The translations under genes were made by a program, and so were the position numbers. Below are positions 11,511-23,283 of a DNA stretch of 64,000 bases, piece by piece (position 1 is the stretch's first letter; every line of letters begins with the position of its first letter). Source of the stretch: Anagrus nilaparvatae (taxonomy: Eukaryota > Arthropoda > Insecta > Hymenoptera > Mymaridae). The DNA lies in contig JAKSXM010000132.1 of the NCBI GenBank assembly GCA_022575985.1, positions 7,936,001 to 8,000,000 on the forward strand. The letters are read 5' to 3'. The notes under the pieces were generated by a model. It saw nothing but the letters and a program-made list of their open reading frames with translations. It did not search any database and was not told the DNA's origin.

Positions 11511-12670
11511 TACTTTTTGAATATAGTTTATATTCATTCTTAGTTATATAACATCATTGTATGTTTTTAGCAATTTCAGCGATTAATGATGTCATTTATG
11601 AGCGCAGACGAAATTTTAGAAATTGAGGATGGATCGTACACATCTGATGATATTGATATATTAAATGGAATTATTTCTGAATATTGTTGTTATTTGGTTT
11701 GTAAAAGATTAACTTATTTTACTTTCCTGAAATTATATTAAATTAATTTTATTTCAGAATGTATTTAACAACCTAGATGCAAAATTTGAAATGTTTAGTA
11801 AAATATCTGATATTAATATTAAATCATTTATTGACTGGGATTCTTTTATTTTACTGAGCCGTAATTTAAAACCTTTCATTAAAGATTATAATGTAAGAGA
11901 CCTGGAAGATTTAAAGGATGTTAATAATTTTCTTCTAAACATTAATTATGATGGTACGTTTAAATTTAAGTTATAATACTGATTAATCATTACATTTAAA
12001 ATTATTTTTTTGTATTATTTATTAATATATCATATTATTTATTAATATATCAAAATTTTATGTTGCACTTATCTTTTATTTTTAGACTTAAATAAATACA
12101 TTGTTAAATTACCATTTTTGAGAAACAGTACCTATACCTTATATATGTTAATTAAGAATGCACAAGATATTATTGACGGTGACAAATTTCTTGGATTTTT
12201 GTAAGTATTATTTAATAATTTTTAAAAATTGTTTGAATTGTTTTAAAAAATTTTATTTATTTTAGATTGATATTAGAAAGCTTAGTATCTAAAACTTGCA
12301 ATCAAATAAATTTAACGAGTTTTACGTCATTTGTTATAAATTTTCAAGCTACTATGGATATCAGTAACTATTTTAAGTTTATAAAATATTTCAGCGAGAA
12401 TATGGATTTTGGTGATTTCTCATCTTCGATTCAATTCAGGTATAAAAAAATAATGTTTAAAATTTCGAATTTAATTATAATAATGCTTATAATGAATTTT
12501 TATAAATTTTATAGTTTACAAATGAATTCTAGAAATATTTCTATAAATAGTGACACATCGTGTTTAAATAAAATTTGTAACTTAGAGCACAAAGATATTG
12601 TATCAGTAAATTTTGATCATATTATCAGGATTTCGTCTACGTCTCCAGGTGAAGGAATTGATATTGATTT

Positions 12671-13869
12671 TGAGATGGTCACTACCCACTCCTATAATTA
12701 TTTAATTTAATTTTATGTAAATTTTGTAAATAATAAACCATTCCCATTTATGTACCTAGCCCTAGCTTAACTTATTCAAAAACGTGTAACATACTCTTAG
12801 GGGCACTTACGTAATAGTTAACTCAATGACATTTTTTAATTTAATTTAATGATTAATTAATAATAATCAATTGAATTTGTATATAATAATTTGATTTAGA
12901 GTTTTTTCATTCATATTTTATAATTTTTGGTTATTAAAAATATTTTGTTTTGTTAATCACAAGCTCCAAACTTTTCGTATAATTTCGTCTTTACCGACAA
13001 CTATAATATAATATCTATCGCGCTCTTTCTATCTTATGTAAATCATGGGGCGAAAAGGGTATAAATAGCGTGAACTAAATACATAAAGCAAGCATTCGTG
13101 CATTATACACTGTATTGTGTAGAAGGTCCAAAAGGTCCTGGTGAACATCCTCTCAACGAGTGTAAGTTAAAAAGGTATAAATTTTTCTTTTCTTTTTTTA
13201 TTACTATAACGCGATCCCCCTACGTGATGCCGCTATTCCACGTTTAAGGGAAGAAAACATTTAATTATTCACGAGATCCCCCTACGTGATGCCGTTAATT
13301 CCACGTCTAAGGGAAGATATTATAATTCCTCATGTGAGATTCATATACCGCATGAGAGTACGTGTCTAGGTGATGCTTTACCACCTGAATGTATATAATC
13401 GCGTATTTATAGTTGTGAGCTTTAATTAAAACCATTCGCTGAAACGTCATTTTTATCAAGCGCGGGTAAACGGCTGAAATCTCCTTAAGAGGCTGTCGTT
13501 CATTTTTATAAAAAGCGCGGGTAAACGGACGTGTCCCTTTTTAAATATTATTTATTAAATATTTATTTTACGCGGGTAAACGGCGGTGCATAAATAGTTG
13601 TATATGTGAGTTTCCTTATGTAAAATATTTATAATTATTGTTATATTCTATTAGTACACATACTTTATAACTTAATTATATTAAATTATTCGCAACGTTA
13701 TTAAATCCTGTATATATTTTTGATATTAATAAAATTAATCAATATTTTTGTTTATTCTCTTGTATAAACCATTGAGTTGTTATTTACAAACCTTATCCTG
13801 GTATCCTATATTTTTATAATATAAGTAAAAGAACCTGTGGTCTACCACCCCCTGGGTGTGACCATTACA
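12671..13869 (+). repeat. 5' LTR (1,199 bp)
   Basis: Contains a TATA box in GGGTATAAATAGCG near 13060. A direct repeat built on GATCCCCCTACGTGATGCCG occurs twice near 13211 and 13276. CGCGGGTAAACGG occurs three times (about 13462, 13517 and 13571). AATAAAATTAAT near 13728 is a possible poly(A) signal. These fit an LTR with an upstream promoter and downstream R/U5. Confidence 0.9.
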
Positions 13870-13978
13870 TTGGTGCCGAAACCCGGATACCAGGAAGGGA
13901 AAATAACCTTAAATTCTTTGATTTTAATTTCGTAAACTCATTTTTAATCTCGTTTATTTTTTAAAATCACGTACTAAC

Positions 13979-14305
13979 ATGGCGTATGATGATATGAGGT
14001 TAAATCTCAATTCCTCTTTTATAAGAGACGATCGAATTAATGCAGACCATTGTAAAGTAGTGGCAGACTTTCTAAACACATTATTGGAAACTCGCATAAG
14101 TGATTTCCCTAATGGTAGTTTTCTTCAAGATACCGTAGATACATTGCCCATTGAAGCAATGAATAAAAATCTAAAAAATGGTAGTGCTGGTAGAAGCTTT
14201 TCCTCCAGACTAATTTTAACTACTCGACAAGTAAATACTATCGAGCATGCTGGAGCCGTAACTCAAACTAACATGCTTGGTGAGGAATCTAACTTAAAAC
14301 ACTAG
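13979..14305 (+). CDS. Small ORF inside the LTR element, 108 aa
   Basis: The ATG follows the primer site by about 90 nt, where gag would start. The product begins MAYDDMRLNLNSSF. I see no zinc knuckle, protease or other named motif. It may be a truncated gag start or an unrelated leader ORF. Confidence 0.4.
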   Translation: MAYDDMRLNLNSSFIRDDRINADHCKVVADFLNTLLETRISDFPNGSFLQDTVDTLPIEAMNKNLKNGSAGRSFSSRLILTTRQVNTIEHAGAVTQTNMLGEESNLKH

Positions 14306-15817
14306 ATGGCATGACCAAATATGCCTTGGGAAATGATGAATTCCCATAAATTCATCAAACATAAAACTTAGAAAATAAATTAAAATATTTTTTTTTTAAA
14401 CAAAAAATCTAATCAAATAAATACGATGATACAATACATAAAAAAGATTTAAAGTGAATTTTATTTAAAATTTAAGATGCTGATTATTAAAGTTATAATA
14501 CAACTACATAAAATATATTGAAACTCTTTGTTAATAAATCTTAAAACTTCAAATAAAAAATTAAAATAAAAATACAAATAAATATTAAACGAAAATCTTC
14601 AAGAAGAAAGTGATCTAAAATAAATATTATGAAAAATTAAATAAAAACATTGCGAAAACTAAAAAAACGGGATAATCATTCAATATTCTTTTCTTTACTC
14701 AAAAAAGTGTTTACATTCGGTGAGGGTACAGCTTTCGCTGAGTTCCAAACTACCACAGTAGGTCTCGTAACCGAATAAGGGCGTGATAACCAACAAACTG
14801 TAGGAAAAGAGTTTGACTCACTCCAAATGGCAACAAGAAGATTTGCTTCATTTTGTGAGAGATCCTGTATATACCTCTGAAGCCGAAAAATGTTAAACCA
14901 GAAAAAGGTATTAAACAGAAATTGATGAAATACCCAAATAAGTACTTTCACAATAATAAAATTAATTCTAATAATATAAAAATGATCCAATTTTAATTGA
15001 AATTTTCAAGATAAATAAACTAAAATAATCAACATAATACTCAAGAATTATTACAAAGTTAACCAAACAATTTAAAATAAACTTAAAACATAAAAAAACT
15101 TCAAGAATTACAGCAATTAAATTTACAATAAAAATATCTAAAATCATTAAAATGAAATATAAAATGATACTCATCAAAAATTTTATTTAAAATAAAAAAA
15201 GTTTTTTTGGAATCTGTAAAAATAAAGATTCGTACTACAAGAAAATAAATCAATTAAAATATTCCAAAAACAAGATAAATAATACTACAGAAAATTTCAT
15301 AATTTCGATAGCTGACTTCAAGATCTACTGGTTCCTGTTTATCAAGATCCTGTGTTCAAAGTGAAAAGTGCTAAGTGTTAAAAAGTGTTTAGTAATAAAA
15401 ATAAAAAAAAAGTGATTTCTGATAAAAAAATTTATAGTGTGATAAAATAGTGTTTAGAATTTAAGATTTTTCATTATTTTGTTACAATATATTTAAGTCC
15501 TTATTTTTAGGTAATAATATTGAAAAAGACTTTAAAAAAGACTCATTATTAAAAAATTGTAAATACCAAATAATTTGAAATTAAAATTTTTTTTTTATAT
15601 ATACTATGTTATATCTAAATTAAATGTAAAAAGTTTTAGTTAATAATTTTTTTTATTTTAGGAAAATAATTTAAAAAGTGATAAAGTGAACACTAAAAGA
15701 CTAATTTATATTTAAGAAAGAGATACAAGTTTCTAGACTATTAAATTAAATAATTTTTTATAATTTTTTAAAAGTTAAAAAAATGTAATTTTTTATTTTC
15801 AAAAAAGTGGGGGGCTA
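14306..15817. other. LTR element interior without recognisable genes
   Basis: AT-rich sequence with no pol motif on either strand. It ends in the polypurine tract at about 15801-15814. Confidence 0.6.
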
Positions 15818-17016
15818 TGAGATGGTCACTACCCACTCCTATAATTATTTAATTTAATTTTATGTAAATTTTGTAAATAATAAACCATTCCCATTTATGT
15901 ACCTAGCCCTAGCTTAACTTATTCAAAAACGTGTAACATACTCTTAGGGGCACTTACGTAATAGTTAACTCAATGACATTTTTTAATTTAATTTAATGAT
16001 TAATTAATAATAATCAATTGAATTTGTATATAATAATTTGATTTAGAGTTTTTTCATTCATATTTTATAATTTTTGGTTATTAAAAATATTTTGTTTTGT
16101 TAATCACAAGCTCCAAACTTTTCGTATAATTTCGTCTTTACCGACAACTATAATATAATATCTATCGCGCTCTTTCTATCTTATGTAAATCATGGGGCGA
16201 AAAGGGTATAAATAGCGTGAACTAAATACATAAAGCAAGCATTCGTGCATTATACACTGTATTGTGTAGAAGGTCCAAAAGGTCCTGGTGAACATCCTCT
16301 CAACGAGTGTAAGTTAAAAAGGTATAAATTTTTCTTTTCTTTTTTTATTACTATAACGCGATCCCCCTACGTGATGCCGCTATTCCACGTTTAAGGGAAG
16401 AAAACATTTAATTATTCACGAGATCCCCCTACGTGATGCCGTTAATTCCACGTCTAAGGGAAGATATTATAATTCCTCATGTGAGATTCATATACCGCAT
16501 GAGAGTACGTGTCTAGGTGATGCTTTACCACCTGAATGTATATAATCGCGTATTTATAGTTGTGAGCTTTAATTAAAACCATTCGCTGAAACGTCATTTT
16601 TATCAAGCGCGGGTAAACGGCTGAAATCTCCTTAAGAGGCTGTCGTTCATTTTTATAAAAAGCGCGGGTAAACGGACGTGTCCCTTTTTAAATATTATTT
16701 ATTAAATATTTATTTTACGCGGGTAAACGGCGGTGCATAAATAGTTGTATATGTGAGTTTCCTTATGTAAAATATTTATAATTATTGTTATATTCTATTA
16801 GTACACATACTTTATAACTTAATTATATTAAATTATTCGCAACGTTATTAAATCCTGTATATATTTTTGATATTAATAAAATTAATCAATATTTTTGTTT
16901 ATTCTCTTGTATAAACCATTGAGTTGTTATTTACAAACCTTATCCTGGTATCCTATATTTTTATAATATAAGTAAAAGAACCTGTGGTCTACCACCCCCT
17001 GGGTGTGACCATTACA
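15818..17016 (+). repeat. 3' LTR (1,199 bp)
   Basis: Read side by side with the 5' LTR, I found no difference over its length. It ends ACCATTACA at 17016, after which the host gene sequence resumes. Confidence 0.9.
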
Positions 17017-18323
17017 TTTAAACGTGTTGAAAAATTTAAAAATTAAGGGTCTAAAACTTGACAAAATAGCTTATTCTGTAAGTTATCATTAACATATTTT
17101 GTATCTAGATTAAATGCAAAAAAATTGAATAAATTTTTTATTTTAATAGGATAATGTTTTTACTACTCCATTAGATAATTACATTTTAAATAATTTCTCT
17201 GTTTTATTGTATAAGTTACTTAATATAAATGATTTGAAAAAAAATTTGTATGCTGTTTCGAATGCAGTTAAAAACTATGAATACATTACAATAAATTCAA
17301 GAAAACATTACATTAATTTTTTTTAAAACTATTATAAAGTCGATATTAAATTTCCAGTTGAATTATTCAATGATGATAAATTTAATTTAGTTTTGGAGTT
17401 TCAACATTATTCTTAAAACTCAAATATTATAAAAGAAGGTAAATTTTTTTATGGATTCATTTTATTTAATTATTAAATAATTATTTATTTTAATTCTAGC
17501 TGTAGCCAATTGTTTGTTTAAAAATAATTCTATAAGGCGTTTTGTAAATTTAAAAAGTTTTATGCATCAAATATATTCATTATTAATAGAAGATCTAAAT
17601 TCTGAGGAAATGGGGATTTTCAGCAAAGAAGGCTTACATAATTTTTTTTTAAAGAATACTTTATAACTTTATGGCTTTTAAAATGCAAGTTTGGAAGATT
17701 TAGTAATCGAAAAGGAGTAATTCAAGAAATAAAATTTAAAAGAGATATGTTGTATCCCATGAAGTACTTCAAGCATTTACCAAAGAAAATAATTCCAGTT
17801 TTTAAAAGTTTTCTTAATTTGAACGGACTGATTTCTTTAATAACTGACAATTCACATATTACGGCTACAGAAGAGTCCGTAAGTTATTTTATTATTTTTT
17901 TTTTTTTCATTATTAATCTTATAATAATTAATTTTTTAGGCAAACATTTTATTGACAACGTATAGAGTATTAATACGAGAGCATTTATATGCTGATGTTA
18001 AAAAAAAATTAAAGATTAAAAAACATTGTTGCATTCACAAAATTATCAAGAGACACGACATTTCTCTACAGAGAAACAGATTTGTTAAAATAGTAGGCGA
18101 AAAAAAATATTCAGAGTTGCTTCAAGTATTATTTAAACCAGTTTCGTTAATAGGTTATTTATTAAACAATCAAGTAGGATTTGTAAAAAGTTCATCTACG
18201 TATACTCAAAAATATTCAATATTAAAAGAAACTTGCAAAAATGTAATAGTATTTCCGAAGTACTTTTTTCAATCTGACAATTTTATAATTAAATTTGATG
18301 AATGGTACAATATTGTGCCCTAA

Positions 18324-19103
18324 TTAACAAATCGTAAAACAATGTCAACTCTTTTTGTTGTTTAAAAAGAGTTCATAAAACTAAAAAAGTTAACTTTTCT
18401 ATTTATTGATAGAATTGTACATTAATAATAATCAATTTATCTGAAATATTATATTTAACACTTTAATTATTCATTGTAATCTACATGAATTATTAATTTA
18501 ATATACAATAAATCTTTTATATCTATTGTAATTGTAATCAGTAAATAATTTTTGTTAATTTCTAAATTCTGTTTTTTATATATAGCAAAATATAAAATAG
18601 AGTTTATTACTAAACAAGTAGGATTTGTCAAAAGTTCAACTACGGATATTTAATATTAAAAAATTCTTGACAACAGGGTTGTCTAACGTACGCTATCGAA
18701 ATTTTTTGATATTCTGAAAATATATAAAAAAATATTCGACACGTATTTTTTTTTAATTATTAATTTTATATATTTTTTATTTACATTAAAATTGTTATAA
18801 ACAAATTTATTTAAATATTTCTTGAATATCCTTACCTATCCTACTGTATGAATGCGTGAGTGAAAGGTGGCCCATAAGTTCTAGTTTGTATTTATTCTTA
18901 TTGGATCTTTTGAAACGTAAACAAGTACGTATTGGATATATAACTTGATCTTTCGTTACTTTTAATCACTACTTATGATCATCTGTGTTGCTCACCACTT
19001 TTATTCACCATTTTTGATCATCACTTTTGATCATCACTTTTGATCATAACTTTTGATCATCACTTTTGATCATCACTTTTGATCATCACTTTCGTCGTGT
19101 TTA
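18324..19103. other. Decayed relatives of the unknown gene and its leader
   Basis: About 18598-18670 resembles the last exon (compare 18163-18240; shared AAGTAGGATTTGT and AAAAGTTCA). About 18878-18940 resembles the array's leader module, keeping TTTATTCTTA and GTAAACAAGTACGTATT. Together they suggest the locus was once a tandem gene family of which only fragments remain. Confidence 0.4.
18995..19091. repeat. Minisatellite with unit ATCACTTTTGATC
   Basis: About seven tandem copies of a 13-bp unit whose core TTTTGATCATCAC is close to the ATGATGACTTTTTTCATCAC motif of the 7-11 kb array. It lies just after the leader-like relic, so the two together may be the remains of another promoter region. 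Confidence 0.6.
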
Positions 19104-19920
19104 GGACTTGTGTGTCTATGATCATAAAATATAAAATTTTTTAATTTTTAGAAAAGTCTGTTTTATCTCGTCGCATGAAGGAGAGAGACAGAGATAAATA
19201 TGAAAATATGAATAAATCTAATGCTACTTACCTACTCTCTTCTTCATGCGACGGCAATTTATTTTTATGTTATTCTAGCCAGAAAAATTTGTTTTTATTT
19301 TTTCTGTGATTATCTTTTCTATCCTTATTAGACAAGGACATATTAAAGATCCAAAGGGGGTTTGAATCTTTTGAGTTAAGATTAGGGTCATATAAAAATT
19401 TTTTTTTGTAGCTTTTTTCCTATTAATGTGATAGATTATAGGGACATTATTATAATCTTGGATAAAATTTTTATAAGTTTTAAAATGAAGCAATCTATTC
19501 GGTGAATGTTTGCTTCATTGTATAATTTTTCATTGCTGATAAAGTACCAGAATTCAGTTTCTGGGGATCTATATTTTTTTTCCATTTGAGAAGCTGAAAT
19601 ATTATACCAGATTGGGCAACCATATATTATAATGGGTCGAATAAATGTTTGATAGCATAAAATTTTTGTTCTTTGAGTTAGATACTTTGAGTAAAATACC
19701 CTATTTAGTTTAATAAAAGCATTCTAATCTTTTTGAAGCTGAATAACTATATGTCTGTTAAATAAGAGGCAGTCATCGATGTTAATTCCTAAGTATTTGA
19801 CAGTATTTTTATGAGGGATGATTTGACCTTCATTTTTTTTCTCGGATTTGAAAATTTTGGACGTATCTTCTACTTACTATAATTTCAGATAAGGGGGGGC
19901 GGAGACCAGGTACATTCAAA
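19104..19920 (-). pseudogene. Reverse transcriptase relic, copy 1
   Basis: Decayed, internally deleted copy of the minus-strand retrotransposon at 45.2-46.6 kb. The C-terminal part is readable at 19275-19493 on the minus strand. Compared with copy 2 it lost about 130 bp near 19465 and about 400 bp near 19900. Confidence 0.8.
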
Positions 19921-20119
19921 GGGAATGAACGTTGGACGAAAGTAAATATTTAAAAGATATACTGGTTGTAATAGCCTTAAACAATTAGTTGATTAAAATT
20001 TTAACAGCCTTTTAAAAAATTTTTTTATGTTAAAACGATTGGGTTGCCTCTTTCCGAGATTTTTTGAGTAACTGCGTAAGAAATGTTACGACCAACATTC
20101 AAATTTTAGCTTTGACCTC

Positions 20120-20250
20120 GAGGGTAATTCTTGTTTTCCGTTTTATAGTATTTTATAGTTTTCTTACATACCAACTTCATTTAAATAACATTACGTCGGT
20201 ATGAAAGAAAACTACAAAATACTATAAAACGGAAAACAAGAATTACCCTC
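20120..20250. mobile_element. 131-bp hairpin MITE with empty site in the duplicate
   Basis: Arms GAGGGTAATTCTTGTTTTCC and the reverse complement ending ...GAATTACCCTC enclose a short loop. Copy 2 at about 46765-46785 reads TTTGACCTGTCTTACC without it. The insert is flanked by a 2-3 bp duplication (CT or CCT). Confidence 0.85.
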
Positions 20251-21009
20251 CTGTCTTACCTTGTGACATAATCATCGTATAACAAAATATTTATATCAAA
20301 ATATTTATTTAAATGAGGTTTCAAAAATTTGTTATTACATGTTTTGAACTTACGTTAATTATTTTCCCACAGTTTCAAAAAAACGGAAAATTGGCTTTTT
20401 TCAAAAAAACATTTTTGAGCTTTTTCGAAGCCATTGCTCGAAAAATACGTGATCTAGAGCTTTTCAATTTTTTAAGCGTCATAAGGAATATTTATTTAAA
20501 CTTTCCGTGAAGAATTTTTTTTTGTTGCTTCTATCCTTTTTCAAACTCTAGCCACCCTTTAGAAAATGGGCAAAATAGAATCATTGGTTTTTTGCCTGTT
20601 ACGCCTTTATTTTTTGTACCAAACTTTTACAAATAATCGTATTTTCATAATAATATTATACTGAAATTATGTCTGATTGTTTTTTTTTGTTTACAGTTAA
20701 CAGTTTGCGCGATATTCCAACAAAAAGATTCAATTTCGACTCATCAATTTTTGCTGCGACACACTTTATAAGCTATATCTTCGTTTTTATTAGTCTTAAA
20801 GAAATTTAAAAAAAAACGAGTCAATTTGTAATATTATAATACTCAAAATACGTTATTACAACTTTTTCACAAAATAAAGAATCTTAAAAATTTTAATCTT
20901 TGATTAAAAATCTACGATTATGTATGCTTCAAAACCTTAAATTCTATAGGTTTCAAATTGGTATACCGCAAAATACGTATTTTTTTTTAAATTTCTTATT
21001 CCCAATTTT
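20251..21009. other. Duplicated non-coding spacer
   Basis: Corresponds to about 46780-47590 of copy 2. No gene recognised. Confidence 0.6.
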
Positions 21010-21395
21010 TTTCCGGCTGATTCATTATATAAAAAGTATTTAAAATGAATGGAATTAAACTGTTTTTATCACCAATTTAGTTCAAGTAAATAATCATTCA
21101 GGACAGGTGTGTCTCTTCTGGGAAATTGTCACAAAATTATAAAAATTCTAAGATTCCTCTTTTCTGAAGGTTAAGGCTAGTAGGCTCAATCATAAAAATT
21201 TAAGGCAAATTTAGTATTTTGAAACACACCTCTCTTGAAGTTGTCTTACAAACTGAAAAATTATATCAGGTGAATATAATGTAAAATGAATTTACTTACA
21301 GTTGATAATAATTCTTGGCCGAAGTGACAATACATGAAAAATTGAATCAATATTGCAATTACTTCAGTTAAATTGATTATGGCATTAATGTCATA
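21010..21395 (-). pseudogene. Odorant receptor relic copy 1: exon 4 and 3' half of exon 3
   Basis: The minus strand from 21395 to 21300 encodes DINAIINLTEVIAILIQFFM and CHFGQELLST, a late transmembrane stretch of an insect odorant receptor, ending at donor GTAAGT. Below 21252 a degenerate exon 4 carries stop codons shared with copy 2. Exon 3 is broken at 21395 by the 15.85-kb element; its other half is at 37249-37365. Confidence 0.8.
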
Positions 21396-23010
21396 CCCAG
21401 CCGTAAATATTCACATGATTAGTCATATGATTAATCATATGATTATCATGTCCTTTATCATATGATTAAACACATGAGGAATTGACCGATATTCTCACGT
21501 GAGTGATCACGTGATTTTATTGTATAAAAATTTTTTTCAAAAAAGCAGTTAAAAATTTCTGTAATTTGTTTAAATTTAATTATTCAATATAGATTTTTCA
21601 TTAAAAATATATTTTTTTAATAACAAATACAGATTAAAAAGTCTTAATTCAAATTTTTTCTTATCATTCCAATTTTGTATTTAGAAATTAAAAAAATTAG
21701 TGATTATAAATTATTGTTTATTAAAACAAAGTATTTTTATATAAAAATTAAAATGACCCCGGTACACAAGTTAAATAAATTTTAACGTGAATTTTAACGT
21801 TAATTTAGGGTTGATTTAAGGTTTTTTTAATGTTAAATTTTTGCATTAAATTTAAAGTTAATATGATCGCGAAAAATTAAAAAAAAAAAATGTTAATAAT
21901 TTGTTTTATTTTTCTAATTCAATCATAGTTACTTTGGAAATATTTCTGATGCTTCTATAAGTATTACTATTTTATAATCAATTTTCATTCAATTTAGATC
22001 GATGAATTTTACTTAAATAAAAAGTAACATCTTATTTCATGACTAAATTTTTTTATAATAAATAATAATAGTTACGTTATGAAATGAACCAAACATTTTT
22101 TTCATAAAAAAATTGCATTTTGGCCTATTTGCAGATTTTCGGCATAAAAAAGAAATAAAGAATAAAGAAAATTTTGTATTATTTTCATTTTTTTTCATTA
22201 TATTAAATAATTTAGTAAATATATTTAATTTATTTATCGAGAATTTGATTAACTAATATTATTTAAATATTATGGGCAATAAAGTCATTAATAAAACATT
22301 TAATCCAAATTTTATTCAGAATTCGCCTTCAGAAGTCATGGTTCACCCAAAGGATTTAATTCCAATCGAAGAGTTCTGATTCTTGAAAAAAAATGTTTCA
22401 ACAGCAACTAAAAAAATAAAGATAAATATTTTTTTTAAATATTTGTTTAATAAGTATTTTGATTTAGGAACTAAATTAATCCAGAATTAGGGATTTAAAA
22501 AAACTTGATTCACATTTTTAAGAATTAAAAAAGCGCAAAAACGAGCCGATAGAATTCCGTAAATCGTAAATGATATCTTTGCTATTTTCACACTTTGATT
22601 GTCTAATTTTGAACCATATGGGTTTTTTTTGGTTACTGATCAATTATTTCGGGAAGTTTTTTGAGAAATATTATTATTATTTTAATTAAATAGGCCCAGC
22701 GGCCCAAAAAATCAGCAAGCGACCGAAAGCGACATTAAAAAGTGCAGAAAGTTGTGGATGCATGGTGTGATTGTTGTAAGTCTCTGCAATACGGGATTAG
22801 AGCGCTGAGGATAAACAATAATAAATAAAACCTCTTTTTGAAGGCAGTTTTTGCAAATTTAAGGGTGTTCCACAAATATTTCCCGGAGAGACCCCAAATT
22901 TCGTGATCAGCGACCTAAAAAACCTACAGTAGAACTAATTTCATGACGACCAGTAACTTAACACCATAAACCACGATTTGACTTGAGTAAATGTGATAAA
23001 ATGTGAATAA
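21396..23010 (+). repeat. Left terminal inverted repeat of the 15.85-kb element
   Basis: Pairs with 34478-37248 on the opposite strand. Shared blocks include the (CAYATGATTA) end, 22260-22430 against 35640-35830, and 22690-23000 against 34495-34810. Indels interrupt the match. The inner part contains the GATCAGCGACC / GGAACACCCTTAAA module shared with other elements here. Confidence 0.8.
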
Positions 23011-23283
23011 TATTCAAGTTTTTAAGCTAAAAGCGACTTTTTTTATCCTCTGTCGACGATTTAATTAATTTTTAATGAATAAAATAAAATTGGTATTTGA
23101 ACGATGCTCTTATTGAAAAATTGTCTTAAGCTTCAGTGGCGGATACGGGGGGGGGGGAAGTCAAAGGGGTCAATTGACCCTCTCTCAGCGGTCAGTTTTA
23201 CGTTTTTTTAACTAATTTTATTTTACATAATTAACGAGAAGTAACATTAAAAAGTAGGGTGTTGTTGAGCAATGAAACTTAAG
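23011..23283. other. Non-coding DNA with a G-run
   Basis: Holds a G-run near 23147-23157 and a GA-rich patch. No gene. Confidence 0.5.

Larger units (their letters stand above)
12671..17016 (+). mobile_element. Non-autonomous LTR retrotransposon, 4,346 bp
   Basis: Two LTRs of identical length bound a 1,948-bp interior. LTRs start TGAGATGGTC and end GACCATTACA, so they have imperfect inverted ends of the TG...CA type. Right after the 5' LTR, TGGTGCCGAAACCCGG (13871-13886) matches the 3' end of tRNA-Phe as primer site. A purine-rich tract AAAAAAGTGGGGGG precedes the 3' LTR. The interior has no reverse transcriptase, protease or integrase, so the element needs a helper. Flanks read GATTT and TTTAA, leaving no clear target duplication beyond TTT. 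It sits inside an exon of the unknown gene. Identical-looking LTRs indicate a recent insertion. Confidence 0.92.
11571..18323 (+). pseudogene. Unrecognised multi-exon gene, interrupted by LTR element and frame breaks
   Basis: I do not recognise this protein. Proposed exons: 11571 (or 11580)-11696 with ATG at 11586; 11758-11953; 12086-12200; 12266-12439; 12515-12670, cut by the LTR element; then past it 17150-17438, 17500-17878 and 17940-18323 with the stop. GT/AG borders and phases (0, 1, 2, 2) agree up to the insertion. The product starts MMSFMSADEILEIEDGSYTS, has no signal peptide, is rich in Asn, Ile, Phe and Lys, and ends FDEWYNIVP. Downstream of the LTR element the frame has in-frame TAA codons in 17150-17438 and a stop plus frameshift near 17665-17690, while the last exon is clean and basic (KKKLKIKKHCCIHKIIKRHD). 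The front half is open and the back half decayed. The promoter array directly upstream suggests it once was, or a relative is, strongly expressed. Confidence 0.6.
19104..21395. repeat. Segmental duplication, copy 1 left part
   Basis: Matches 45178-47965 in order: retrotransposon 3' part, spacer, then receptor exons 4 and 3 on the minus strand. Relative to copy 2 it has deletions in the reverse transcriptase part and a 131-bp hairpin insertion at 20120-20250. The match stops at 21395, where the 15.85-kb element begins, and resumes at 37249. Confidence 0.9.

Noticed and set aside
13979..15817. Full LTR element with pol, or an endogenous viral element
   Set aside because: No reverse transcriptase, integrase or envelope motif between the LTRs; only a 108-aa ORF without known domains.
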